From Planctomycetaceae bacterium (GTDB lineage: Bacteria > Planctomycetota > Planctomycetia > Pirellulales > Pirellulaceae), in assembly GCA_005773145.1 (NCBI GenBank), contig SXHS01000314.1:1-13702 (forward strand): DNA of 13,702 nucleotides, in the 5' to 3' direction. Below, piece after piece: positions 1 through 7,525 of the stretch. Every line of letters starts with the position of its first letter. Positions within the stretch are counted from its first letter, which is position 1. The position numbers and the translations under genes were made by a program. The notes below the pieces were generated by a model. That model made no database searches. It saw only the letters and a program-made list of their open reading frames with translations, and had not been told where the DNA came from.

Positions 1-572
1 AAGCGTGAAACGCGCGTGCCATCCTCCAAGGTCGGGCCCTCACCTTTCCGATTCAGGACGTAGCACACGTAGCAATAGCGGTTGGTGGCGAACTGGGGAT
101 GAAAGGTAAGCCCATAGAACGAGTCGAATTCCCTATCCAGATCACGTTTTACTACCAAGTCCCTGAGGCTTAACATCGTGTCGGACGCCTCGACGGCGTC
201 CTGAATCGGAAAGGAGACAATCGTTCCATCGCGCTGTGCGACAAAAAGCCGCGACATGCCCGGAGCACTAGCAACAACCGTCGGCGCGGTAAATTGCAGC
301 TTGGGAAAGGCCCTTACCACGCGATAAGGCGGTGGTGGTTCCGGGGTGCCGGAAATGCGGGATGTCGTCCACTCCGGCCGTCGCCCCGAAGGATGGGACG
401 CCGCTGCATTGGGCTCTGCGGCCTGACCGTTGCCGACGGGGGTTACAACCTGGCAGAGTATGCAGAATACGGCCAGAATCTGAACTACGGTTCGCGCGCT
501 CGCAAAATCAAAATCTCGTACCGGGATCGTGTTCGGGCAGATGGGCCAAGTACTATCGTGGCGGGTGGTCAT
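1..572 (-). CDS. PQQ-dependent sugar dehydrogenase-like protein, N-terminal part
   Basis: This partial gene runs off the left edge; about 190 residues are visible, read from ATG at 572. An N-terminal hydrophobic segment (residues about 28-43, core VVQILAVFCILCQVV) with a possible cleavage after GNGQA near residue 51 suggests an exported protein. A proline-rich linker (PEPPPPYRVVRAFPKLQF) is followed by what looks like the first blades of a glucose/sorbosone dehydrogenase beta-propeller: SRLFVAQRDGTIVSFP, then FYGLTFHPQFATN and TRVSRF near the edge. These resemble the family pattern GLxxxAFHPxFxxN...TRxSRF. Soluble members oxidise aldose sugars with PQQ; the catalytic and PQQ-binding residues lie mostly beyond the window, so activity cannot be judged. 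Planctomycete relatives often carry a C-terminal cytochrome c domain (family knowledge; not visible here). An in-frame stop lies upstream near 713; GTG or TTG starts between it and 572 are possible but less likely. Confidence 0.72.
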   Translation of the reverse strand, partial: MTTRHDSTWPICPNTIPVRDFDFASARTVVQILAVFCILCQVVTPVGNGQAAEPNAAASHPSGRRPEWTTSRISGTPEPPPPYRVVRAFPKLQFTAPTVVASAPGMSRLFVAQRDGTIVSFPIQDAVEASDTMLSLRDLVVKRDLDREFDSFYGLTFHPQFATNRYCYVCYVLNRKGEGPTLEDGTRVSR

Positions 573-713
573 GCGCGGGGGTTCCTGAGTGCGGGCTCGC
601 TGCCGGCCCAATGATTCCAGGCGGCATCGGTAGCGGAGCACGAATGGCGGTTGCTCCCCAGTTTAGTTCGCCCTGTTCACGGTGGCAATCAGAGCCGTCC
701 TGTGCGGCGAAGC

Positions 714-1682
714 CTAAGACGCAGAGGGGTCTTCATGTGCGGCTGAGATCAGACGTTCCGCGCCTAAGGCAAAAAGTTGTTCGGCGGCCTGGCGGCCCAG
801 TGAAGCGGCCTCCATGAGCGGGCCGGAAACATGGACATCCAGGCGTTGCTGGCCGTCGGCGCTCAGGACGACCGCGCTGAGTTGCAGTTGCGTGTCACGT
901 GGGATGGCGTCCGTCTCTGATGCTGGCGTGGTTGCTTCGACACGGGCCCATGCGCCCACGGGGGCCAGGCAGCCGGCACGCAATGCCCCCAGGAGCGTCC
1001 GTTCGGCAAGCACCGACTGCCGCGAGATCGGGTCCTCGAGAACCGCCAAACACTCTCGGACCTCGGCCGCATCCTCGCGGCATTCGATGGCCAAGGCCCC
1101 CTGGCCAACGGCGGGGAGCAGTAGGTCCATGGGGATGATCTGGCTCCCCTCGGGCATGATTCCAAGTCGCCGCAAGCCAGCCTCGGCCAGGACGATGGCG
1201 TCGTATTCGCCGGCGCTCAGTTTCCGTAGACGCGTATCCACGTTGCCACGAATATCAAGCATCCGTAAGTCACCGCGATGGTGCAGCAACTGGGCCTGCC
1301 GGCGTGGACTACCGGTGCCAATTTGGGCGTTGGCTGGCAATCCATCCAATCCGCCCGCTGAACGTGAGATGATTACGTCGCGGACCGACTCACGTTTGGG
1401 AACGGCGGCCAGGCATAGGCCATCGATAGGATGGGTGGGGAGATCCTTCAAGCTGTGTACGGCCAGATCGATCTCATCGTTCAGCAGGGCTAATTGGATC
1501 GCCTTGGTAAACAGTCCCACGCCACCGAAGGCACGCAGGGACGCCGATTGGTCATCTCCTTGAGTGGTGATTGGCACAATTTGTGTCGCGATTCCATGCG
1601 CACGCAGCTGCGTGGCGGCCCAATCCGCCTGCCAGCGGGCCAAGGGGCTGTTTCTAGTGCCCAGGCGAAGTGAATCAGCCAT
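714..1682 (-). CDS. hemC: Hydroxymethylbilane synthase (porphobilinogen deaminase)
   Basis: Cytosolic enzyme that polymerises four porphobilinogen molecules into hydroxymethylbilane, the tetrapyrrole precursor of heme. The 322-residue protein matches the family along its length: LRLGTRNSPLARWQ at the N-terminus, the HSLKDLPT loop with the likely catalytic Asp80, GTGSPRRQA with paired arginines at 127-128, LDIRGNVDTRLRKL, and PAVGQGALAIECR. The dipyrromethane cofactor is expected on Cys238 in LRAGCLAPVG; the usual motif has GGC, so the first Gly is Ala here. It is slightly longer than typical enzymes (about 310), partly through an insert near residues 248-262 in domain 3. The start gives the canonical N-terminus, although no clear Shine-Dalgarno is seen. 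It lies downstream of comF on the same strand with a 227-bp gap holding a strong hairpin, so it may have its own promoter. No other heme genes are in the window. Confidence 0.97.
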   Translation of the reverse strand: MADSLRLGTRNSPLARWQADWAATQLRAHGIATQIVPITTQGDDQSASLRAFGGVGLFTKAIQLALLNDEIDLAVHSLKDLPTHPIDGLCLAAVPKRESVRDVIISRSAGGLDGLPANAQIGTGSPRRQAQLLHHRGDLRMLDIRGNVDTRLRKLSAGEYDAIVLAEAGLRRLGIMPEGSQIIPMDLLLPAVGQGALAIECREDAAEVRECLAVLEDPISRQSVLAERTLLGALRAGCLAPVGAWARVEATTPASETDAIPRDTQLQLSAVVLSADGQQRLDVHVSGPLMEAASLGRQAAEQLFALGAERLISAAHEDPSAS

Positions 1683-1783
1683 GTGTCATGGTTCAACGTT
1701 GTGTCGCGATTCGAACGAAAACGATACGGTGTGCCGATCGGTAGGCTGCGGGGCTGCGCGGTGTGTCCCAACTGTTCCCTATT

Positions 1784-1810
1784 GTTGCACGGCTCCCCAA
1801 GCCGTGCAAC
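1784..1810. repeat. Perfect 11-bp hairpin between comF and hemC
   Basis: Arms GTTGCACGGCT (1784-1794) and AGCCGTGCAAC (1800-1810) are perfect reverse complements around a 5-base loop. It sits about 100 bp past the comF stop and about 100 bp before the hemC start. No T-tract follows on either strand, so it is not a textbook intrinsic terminator. It could be a Rho-independent-like terminator for comF, an RNA-stability element or a dispersed palindromic repeat. Confidence 0.7.
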
Positions 1811-1909
1811 TCTCGACTCGGAGCGTCGCACGACGATCTGGGGAAGAAATCTTGCAGGCCATCGGAATTTTTTACCGCTTTCGCACTCGGTCCATTCGCA
1901 CGACAGTAA

Positions 1910-2704
1910 CTAACTCGGCGGCAGGGCGCGAGCCACAGCTGCCACGGTAACTTGGCTTGCGCCTGCTTGACGTAGATTGCGCACGGCCTCGTTGGCAGAC
2001 GCACCGGTCGTCACGATGTCGTCGATCAGTAGAACATGGCAACCGCTCAGATCACAATCGGGGCGGATTGCCAGGGCGTGGTGCAAGTTCTTTCGTCTTT
2101 CGGTCGGGGGCAAGAGACTCTGTTTTCTCGTTCGTTTACAAACCGTTAAAATATGAGGGACGCAGGGAATGGATAGCTGAAACGCCATGGTTTCCGCCAA
2201 GACTTCGGGCGTGTTGATGCCGCGCATGATTCGTCGCATCCAATGCATGGGCATCGGTACAACGGCATCGGGCACGTGGTCGATCAATTCCCGTCGCGCC
2301 TTGTCGGCCAACAGGATTCCAACGGCAGTCGCCAGTCCCTGTTCGTTGGCGTGCTTCATGCGAACCACGGCGGTTTGCAGGGGGCCACGATAGCTCCCCA
2401 AGGTGACCATGCGATCCCACCGTACCGATTCGCGTCGACAGCGGGGGCATTGGGTCGGGTCGGTGAGGAGATTGGGTAGTAAGCTACCGCATCGGGTGCA
2501 AAGATGTTCCGGCCGTGCGGAGAATTCTTGATAACAGGCATCACACCAACGCGTGTCACTTTCGGCCTGTTGGAGCGCGGCTTGGCAAAACGCACAAGCG
2601 GGGGGGAAAATCAACTGCAGGGATGCCTCGCGACAATGTTGCCAGGCCCGATAGGATCGGTGCCACCAGGGGGTGCTAGCGGCGCGTCGCAGGGAACCCA
2701 ACAT
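1910..2704 (-). CDS. comF: ComF family phosphoribosyltransferase-like protein
   Basis: ComF-family protein of 264 residues from ATG 2704. The N-terminal part has four CxxC pairs (Cys37/40, 54/57, 69/72, 86/89), arranged as a double zinc-finger module. The C-terminal part is a type I phosphoribosyltransferase fold with the PRPP-binding motif VLLIDDIVTTGAS (residues 224-236). RGINTPEVLA (161-170) and RTRKQSLLPPTERRKN (191-206) correspond to family motifs RGxNQxxxLA and RTxxTxxQxxLxxxxRxxN, with some changes. In naturally competent bacteria ComF helps import single-stranded DNA to the recombination machinery; in others its role is unclear, and no other competence genes are seen here. The reading frame is open to 2866, but the 54 extra residues are low-complexity with no family similarity and would cover most of the divergent promoter region, so the internal ATG is preferred. 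Confidence 0.92.
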   Translation of the reverse strand: MLGSLRRAASTPWWHRSYRAWQHCREASLQLIFPPACAFCQAALQQAESDTRWCDACYQEFSARPEHLCTRCGSLLPNLLTDPTQCPRCRRESVRWDRMVTLGSYRGPLQTAVVRMKHANEQGLATAVGILLADKARRELIDHVPDAVVPMPMHWMRRIMRGINTPEVLAETMAFQLSIPCVPHILTVCKRTRKQSLLPPTERRKNLHHALAIRPDCDLSGCHVLLIDDIVTTGASANEAVRNLRQAGASQVTVAAVARALPPS

Positions 2705-2810
2705 GATCCCATGTGTACCATATTCCCCGCATGTCGTCTGCCATGTGCCGATCCGTGGGAACCGTTCTTTACCCAGTTTCGCGATTTTGCTATCCCACGC
2801 GATTGGGGAG

Positions 2811-2844
2811 GTGGGGCCACTAGTGGGGCCACTGCCAGTGGGCC
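2811..2844. repeat. 12-bp tandem repeat in the comF/permease divergent region
   Basis: Two tandem copies, GTGGGGCCACTA (2811-2822) and GTGGGGCCACTG (2823-2834), match at 11 of 12 positions and are followed by a partial, related CCAGTGGGCC. The junction forms a 10-bp palindrome, CCACTAGTGG. It lies in the 196-bp gap between divergent genes, a place where a regulator might bind, but no regulator is identified. Confidence 0.6.
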
Positions 2845-2900
2845 GATGCCGCCTTTCGGCCCGCACTCGGCGGGGCCGGTCCGAAACGAGGGGCCTAGTG

Positions 2901-4034
2901 ATGCAATTGATCGATCGCTATCTGGTTTCGACCTACGTCAAGGTCTTCTTCGTCTGCTTCATTAGTCTGCTTGGTATCTACTGCGTTTACGACTTCGTGG
3001 AGAACTTGCCAGAGTTTCTCGAACAATCCGGTTCCGGTGAGGGGTTGGTCCGACAGCTCGTGACCCATTACGGCGCGAGGTTGCCGCTGTTTTTTGATCA
3101 GACGAGCCACGTGATCGCGCTCATCGCCTCCGTTTTTGTGATCACGGGCCTGTATCGGTACCAAGAAATCTATGCGCTCATGGCGGCAGGCATTTCCCAG
3201 GCACGTATCGTCCGCCCCCTTCTCGTGGTGACGCTTGCCGTAAGCCTTTTGGCTGCCGCGAACCGCGAATTCGGATTGCCGGCGATTCGCGAACAGCTAA
3301 TGAGCGATCCCCGTGATCTGGCTGGCCGAGGTCGCAAGTTGGTGCCGGGATACGACCACGAAACAGGGGTCTATATTGGCGGGCAGTGGGTCTACCTGGA
3401 CTCGCGACGGATTGCCAAGCCGAATTTCCGACTCCCGGTGCCGCTCCCCAACATCGGCAGTAACAAATTGGCGGCCGAGGAGGCGCAGTACCAAGCGGCC
3501 AACGAGCAGCACGCTGGCGGTTACTTGCTACGAGGTGTCGTGAATCCTGTCCGCCTGGCCGATTTACCCTCGTGCGACGTGCAAGGCGTTCGACTTGTGA
3601 CCATGCCGCGCGATGCTTCTTGGTTGCAGCCGGACCAATGTTTCGTGGCCAGCAATTTGTCGGTTGAATATCTGACCAAGGACCTTCAAGCCAGCCAATT
3701 TGCGTCCATGCGTGAATTGTTGGGCGGAATGGGAAATGCCAGTTTTCGCGCGGGACTGGGGAGTCGCGTGCAGCTGCATGCACGACTGCTGCAGCCGGTC
3801 TTGGACATGCTGTTATTTTTCTTGGGGGTACCCACCGTCCTAGGGCAGGGGGCCAGGAACGCATTTGTTGCGGTCGGAGTCAGCACGCTCATCGTGCTCA
3901 TCTATTTCTTGGTCATTTTGGCTTGTCATGGCCTGGGCGCCCATGCGGTCCTCAGCCCCGCCTTGGCGGCCTGGGCACCTTTGCTGCTGTTCGTTCCCTG
4001 GGCCGGATGGTGTGCCCAGCCCCTATTGCGCTAG
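2901..4034 (+). CDS. LptF/LptG-family permease
   Basis: Predicted inner-membrane permease of 377 residues in the YjgP/YjgQ family, whose members form the membrane part of the LptB2FG transporter that extracts lipopolysaccharide and passes it to LptC. The topology fits: three N-terminal membrane segments (about 12-32, 64-84, 104-120), a periplasmic domain of roughly 165 residues, then three C-terminal segments (about 290-305, 311-332, 342-372). The opening MQLIDRYLVSTYVK and the YALMAAGIS coupling-helix region after TM2 are typical of the family. Whether it acts as LptF or LptG cannot be decided from this copy; no partner or LptB ATPase is nearby. ATG 2901 is preferred because GAGGGG lies 7 bases upstream and the family N-terminus starts there; the frame stays open to 2673 but that extension reads across the intergenic region. 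Confidence 0.88.
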   Translation: MQLIDRYLVSTYVKVFFVCFISLLGIYCVYDFVENLPEFLEQSGSGEGLVRQLVTHYGARLPLFFDQTSHVIALIASVFVITGLYRYQEIYALMAAGISQARIVRPLLVVTLAVSLLAAANREFGLPAIREQLMSDPRDLAGRGRKLVPGYDHETGVYIGGQWVYLDSRRIAKPNFRLPVPLPNIGSNKLAAEEAQYQAANEQHAGGYLLRGVVNPVRLADLPSCDVQGVRLVTMPRDASWLQPDQCFVASNLSVEYLTKDLQASQFASMRELLGGMGNASFRAGLGSRVQLHARLLQPVLDMLLFFLGVPTVLGQGARNAFVAVGVSTLIVLIYFLVILACHGLGAHAVLSPALAAWAPLLLFVPWAGWCAQPLLR

Positions 4035-4048
4035 TTGGTGTTGGGATC

Positions 4049-4074
4049 AGTCAGCCTCGGGCCCCTGGCTGACT
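4049..4074 (+). terminator. Possible terminator hairpin after the permease gene
   Basis: AGTCAGCC (4049-4056) and GGCTGACT (4067-4074) form a perfect 8-bp stem with a 10-base GC-rich loop, starting 15 bp after the permease stop. What follows is TTGTGTGG rather than a T-run, so termination strength is uncertain. The right arm plus its flank (4067-4080) recurs exactly at 9385-9398, so this may instead be a dispersed repeat. Confidence 0.45.
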
Positions 4075-4246
4075 TGTGTGGTACGATGCAGTGCGTGCTT
4101 GGGGTACTGCGTTTGCCTTTTTACTCCCCGCTGCGGAACTCTTGACCCGGTCCGGTGTTGGATCCGCTGGGGGACCTGCCACGTGTGGTTGGTGGGCCTG
4201 TTGGACTTTGACGACTCGGCAATTCAGAAATTCCAAGGAGCGAGCG

Positions 4247-5398
4247 ATGACGACCCGTGAAGTTTTGCGATCGTGGACCAACGGTCTTGGGGCCAAGGGC
4301 GCGGTTTGGGGGGGGTGTTTGGCCTTGGTTGCCGTCGCGTATGCGATATCGGGGCCGCGCGAGCGACCAACTGATATGCCGATGTTGGATCCGACCTGGG
4401 CCGCTAAGCCGGTCTCCTGGGTGGATCGAGATGACCCGAACGAAGAGGGCAACGAGTTTGATCGTGATGACCGAGCGACGTCGGATCAAGCGGAGGAAAC
4501 CTGGGGTACTCGGGGCGACGTCGACGCGGCGGTCGAGGGTGATTTCGCGGCGGAGTTCCCCCATGAAGAGTCCCTAGGCGATTTTCATGGTGCAGGTGAA
4601 GGACCGGTGATGTTCGTCGCCAAAGAGGATGACCAGGACGAAGACGAGGACGAAGAGGCCGATAGCGATGAGGCGCGGGACCGGAAGCGGGGCCGACATG
4701 CGCATTCCGGGCCGCCGGGATTTCATTGGCACGAGGCGCGGCCAGCGCATCGGGCGCATCAGGGCGGCGGACGCGGGCCCAAGCATTGCGATGCCTGTGA
4801 CCGACGACGCAGCGACGGGCCCAGTGGTGAGTGTGATGCTTGCGCCAAGCGACGCGGTGACGGGCCCGGCCATCCGGGGCACGGCATGCATCATCGGCCG
4901 ATGGGACCCCCTCCGGGCGCCGCGTGGGGCGGCGGCTTTGGTCGGGGCCCGCATGGACGTGGCGGCTTTGCGGCCGCACGACATGGACATCCTGGATTCG
5001 GTCCCGGTCCGGGTATGCCGGTGGATGGTCCCCAGGCGCGCCTGATGCACCTACAACGCGCGGCGCGCCATCTGAATGCGGCCGGTATGAAAGAACTGTC
5101 CGAGCAAGTGCGTGGCGAATTGGAGAAGGCGAGACAGGAAGCCGTCTCACAGTCGCCGCGTGGGGAGCAGATGCAGCAGCGGTTGGATCAGCTCCACCAG
5201 GATGTGGAAAAGCTCCATGGGCTCATCGAGCGTCTTGCCGGGTTGCTGCCCAAGGTCTCGGTGACGGAGCCGGCGGGTGACCAGCCGGCTCAACCAACTG
5301 GCGATCCGTTTACTGAACCGGAGCAGGCTGTGGCCGGTACGGTCGACTCAGCAACGGAGCCGTCGCCGGACGCAGAGTCTGATGGTCCCGACTCATGA
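4247..5398 (+). CDS. Membrane-anchored acidic, CDAC-repeat and His/Gly-rich protein of unknown function
   Basis: Not a family I recognise. The 383-residue product starts at ATG 4247 behind a consensus AAGGAG (4235-4240, 6-base spacing); the frame is open further upstream but lacks this support. Layout: a short basic N-terminus and one hydrophobic segment (about 18-34), suggesting a signal anchor with the rest outside the cytoplasm; a charged linker; a very acidic stretch at 127-145; a His/Gly/Pro-rich region (about 150-260) with two near-identical 12-residue units, CDACDRRRSDGP (181-192) and CDACAKRRGDGP (196-207), placing four cysteines at 181/184/196/199 like a metal knuckle; an amphipathic, coiled-coil-like stretch (about 264-334); and a Pro/Glu/Asp-rich tail. 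Metal binding or an envelope scaffold role is possible but is inference from composition only. It is a single-gene unit between the permease and a strong hairpin. Confidence 0.8.
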   Translation: MTTREVLRSWTNGLGAKGAVWGGCLALVAVAYAISGPRERPTDMPMLDPTWAAKPVSWVDRDDPNEEGNEFDRDDRATSDQAEETWGTRGDVDAAVEGDFAAEFPHEESLGDFHGAGEGPVMFVAKEDDQDEDEDEEADSDEARDRKRGRHAHSGPPGFHWHEARPAHRAHQGGGRGPKHCDACDRRRSDGPSGECDACAKRRGDGPGHPGHGMHHRPMGPPPGAAWGGGFGRGPHGRGGFAAARHGHPGFGPGPGMPVDGPQARLMHLQRAARHLNAAGMKELSEQVRGELEKARQEAVSQSPRGEQMQQRLDQLHQDVEKLHGLIERLAGLLPKVSVTEPAGDQPAQPTGDPFTEPEQAVAGTVDSATEPSPDAESDGPDS

Positions 5399-5444
5399 TT
5401 TGCCGTATCGACATCCGATTTACTCCCTAATTTCATGATACCAA

Positions 5445-5480
5445 GAAATGGGCGGTTTTTCCGGGAAAACCGCCCATTTC
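5445..5480 (+). terminator. Strong 15-bp hairpin, likely terminator
   Basis: GAAATGGGCGGTTTT (5445-5459) and AAAACCGCCCATTTC (5466-5480) are perfect reverse complements around a TCCGGG loop. The stem lies 46 bp after the stop of the unknown-function gene. An A-rich left base and short T-runs inside the arms could help termination in either direction, although no classical U-tail follows. It also insulates that gene from the promoter-like element at 5506. Confidence 0.7.
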
Positions 5481-5505
5481 GCGGAGGTGCTCGGCGGGGT
5501 GCGTC

Positions 5506-5535
5506 TTGACAGGACGGGCGGTCGTGCACTCTAAC
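5506..5535 (+). promoter_or_regulatory. Sigma70-like promoter for the APP1-type gene
   Basis: A perfect -35 box TTGACA (5506-5511) is followed after 18 bases by TCTAAC (5530-5535), a 4-of-6 match to the -10 box. Predicted transcription would start near 5542, about 105 bp before the GTG start at 5648. The element lies just past the strong hairpin, a sensible position for a new transcription unit. Confidence 0.42.
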
Positions 5536-5647
5536 AAGGGGAGTGCCGAAGTTCAGGGGATGATGCGGCTCCGACTCGCGCATCGGGCGTTAAATCGCAG
5601 GTGCGAGCGGGGCGGCTTGGATCGGACGCAGCGGTCAGGACGCAGCC

Positions 5648-6739
5648 GTGACAACACCCATAGTTGGTACCCCAACGGGAAGCGGATTGCAGGAGACGGT
5701 AGTGCTCTACCCGACCTGCGGTCGCCTGGACCCGGATGGTGGGCACTGGCACCTCACGATTCGCGGGGTGATCTTCTCGCCGGGGACGAATGGGATTCGA
5801 CGGCGTTTGACGTTGCGCGTCATGCGACGTTTGCTGCACGCGGACGCCGCCCAACTGCAATCGGACATTTTTCAGCACCGCATCCGTCGCTTCTTGGCAA
5901 TTGGCGCTCCCGGGCGGCGCATTGTCGTGCAGATTGGCGATCAGATCCATGCCCTCACGCGGCCTTCCGGTCGCGATGGCCGTTTTGTGGACCATTTGGT
6001 CATTCCCGTTCGCAGCATGCCACACTTGCGAGACATTGACCCCGATCGAGGTGGTTGGCTCGATCTGCGAGTGCTGGAGCCAGCGGAGACTACGGTACCC
6101 GCGACCGGCAGAATTCAGTTGATTGGCCAACGCGGAGTGTCTGTCATTTCAGATATCGATGACACGATAAAAATAAGCGAGGTCTCCGAGCGTCGTGCGC
6201 TGCTCGCCAATACCTTCTTACGTCAATTTGCGGCCGTGCCGGGGATGGCCGAGACCTATCAGCGCTGGGACGAGCCGGGGAGGGCGTTTCACTATGTGTC
6301 ATCCAGTCCCTGGCAATTGTTCGATTGTCTGAACGAAATGAGATGCCGAAGCGGTTTTCCGCCAGGAACTTTTCATCTGCGAGCCATTCGGTTTGGCGAT
6401 CCTCGTCTGGTGGGATTGTTCATGGCGGCCAAACGCATTAAGAAGCGGGCCATCGCCGGTTTGATTCGTTCGTATCCGCAGCGGCAATTTGTTCTGGTGG
6501 GCGATTCGGGACAACGCGATCCGGAGATTTATGGCGCCATTGCCCGGCGTTTCGGATCGCAGATCTCGGCCATCTATATCCGTTGTGTGGCCCGTCAGCC
6601 GCTGGCTGACGCCCGCTGCCAACGGGCCTTTCGTGGCCTAGACCCGGAACTGTGGCGGGCATTCGAGGATCCGGCCCAATTGCCTGAGCGATTGCCCACG
6701 TTGGCTTCCCTCGGAAGCCTGAAGCGGTCCGCCATCTAG
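5648..6739 (+). CDS. APP1-type phosphatidate phosphatase domain protein (DUF2183)
   Basis: Protein of 363 residues with the APP1 catalytic domain first described in the yeast actin-patch phosphatidate phosphatase App1, a HAD-like Mg-dependent enzyme that removes phosphate from phosphatidic acid. Key features: VSVISDIDDTIK contains the DxDxT motif (Asp169, Asp171, Thr173); FHYVSSSPWQLF (214-225) holds the conserved SSSPW; FVLVGDSGQRDPEIY (281-295) is the family's GDSGxxDPExY motif; Lys262-Lys266 may supply the conserved lysine. The N-terminal 160 residues form a beta-rich region seen in bacterial relatives. No signal peptide or membrane segment is evident, so a cytoplasmic or peripheral place is likely. 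The start is GTG 5648: an in-frame TAA lies at 5591 and no ATG lies between. Bacterial substrates are unproven, so lipid specificity is inferred from the family. Confidence 0.88.
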   Translation: MTTPIVGTPTGSGLQETVVLYPTCGRLDPDGGHWHLTIRGVIFSPGTNGIRRRLTLRVMRRLLHADAAQLQSDIFQHRIRRFLAIGAPGRRIVVQIGDQIHALTRPSGRDGRFVDHLVIPVRSMPHLRDIDPDRGGWLDLRVLEPAETTVPATGRIQLIGQRGVSVISDIDDTIKISEVSERRALLANTFLRQFAAVPGMAETYQRWDEPGRAFHYVSSSPWQLFDCLNEMRCRSGFPPGTFHLRAIRFGDPRLVGLFMAAKRIKKRAIAGLIRSYPQRQFVLVGDSGQRDPEIYGAIARRFGSQISAIYIRCVARQPLADARCQRAFRGLDPELWRAFEDPAQLPERLPTLASLGSLKRSAI

Positions 6740-6835
6740 CCTTCAGCACGGCCGTTTCTATCCGACCATGGAGCCTGCTGCGTGGCCATCCTCCCGGGGA
6801 AGTAACAATTTGACTTGATCGTTCGGTGTCTCCCC

Positions 6836-6864
6836 TTGCCTAAATCGATGCAATAAGGCAATAT
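6836..6864 (+). promoter_or_regulatory. Weak candidate promoter for rpsD
   Basis: TTGCCT (6836-6841), a 17-base spacer and CAATAT (6859-6864) make a modest sigma70-like pair about 53 bp before the rpsD start. A TATAAG at 6862-6867 overlaps it. The 177-bp gap upstream of rpsD must hold its promoter if rpsD is a separate unit, but this match is not strong. Confidence 0.25.
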
Positions 6865-6916
6865 AAGGAGTTTTCCGGGTTGGACAATCCACTGATGGCT
6901 AGGGAGATCCGTATCT

Positions 6917-7525
6917 ATGGCGCGTTATACTGCCGCAAAGGCACGCGTTAATCGCCGTCTCGGCGCTATGATTTATGAGAACGCAGGCGTACAGCGAGCA
7001 TTCAGCCGCCGTGAGCAACCCCCCGGTATGCACCCACGCAGCCGGCGTACGTCCAACTACGGCATCGCCCTCAGCGAAAAGCAAAAAATCAAGCACTACT
7101 ATGGGCTGGGGGAACGCCAGCTACGTCGGTACTTCGACAAGGCCGGACGCATGAAGGGGAATACGGGCGAACAATTGCTGATCTTGTGCGAGCGGCGACT
7201 CGACAATGTGATTCGCCGCGCGGGTTTTACCGTGACGCGTCCGCAGGCCCGACAGGGGATTGTCCACGGGCATTTTCGCGTGAATGGTGTCAAGGTTAGT
7301 AGCCCCTCGTACCTCTTGCGTCCGGGGGACGTGATTACGGTCAAGTCCAGCGAGAAGGTCCGCAACTACTACAGTTCGGTCATCGCCAGTCATTCGCCGG
7401 AACCTCTGGATTGGGTCACCATGGATAACGAAGGGCTGCACGCGACCGTGCAAGGCGTACCGGGAGCCAGTGATATCAGTTTGCCGGTGAGCGCGAATAT
7501 CGTCGTCGAGTTCATGTCGCGTTAG
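6917..7525 (+). CDS. rpsD: 30S ribosomal protein S4
   Basis: Primary 16S rRNA-binding protein that nucleates assembly of the 30S body; in some bacteria it also represses its own translation. The 202-residue length is normal. The C-terminal half carries the S4 RNA-binding domain, with the signature ERRLDNVIRRAGFTVTRPQ followed by ARQGIVHGHFRVNG and the LRPGDVITV strand. The N-terminal region (MARYTAAKARVNRRLG) lacks the four-cysteine zinc motif of some S4 proteins, so this is the zinc-free form. AGGGAG (6901-6906) lies 10 bases before ATG 6917. The gene stands alone here, not beside rpsK, rpsM, rpoA and rplQ as in many bacteria. Confidence 0.98.
   Translation: MARYTAAKARVNRRLGAMIYENAGVQRAFSRREQPPGMHPRSRRTSNYGIALSEKQKIKHYYGLGERQLRRYFDKAGRMKGNTGEQLLILCERRLDNVIRRAGFTVTRPQARQGIVHGHFRVNGVKVSSPSYLLRPGDVITVKSSEKVRNYYSSVIASHSPEPLDWVTMDNEGLHATVQGVPGASDISLPVSANIVVEFMSR

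Noticed and set aside
332..1563. Open frames on the plus strand across the dehydrogenase start and hemC (332-817 and 814-1563)
   Set aside because: They lie antisense to well-supported minus-strand genes and have no recognisable domains; they are shadows of high-G+C coding sequence.
2705..2866. Longer start for ComF
   Set aside because: The 54-residue extension is unlike the family and would leave only 34 bp before the divergent permease start.
2673..2900. Longer start for the LptF/G-type permease
   Set aside because: The extra 76 residues lack family similarity and overlap comF; ATG 2901 has a ribosome-binding site and the expected N-terminus.
6895..6951. Eighteen-codon open frame overlapping the rpsD start, with AAGGAG upstream at 6865-6870
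   Set aside because: Spacing to its ATG is too long and the sequence has no leader-peptide character; probably chance.
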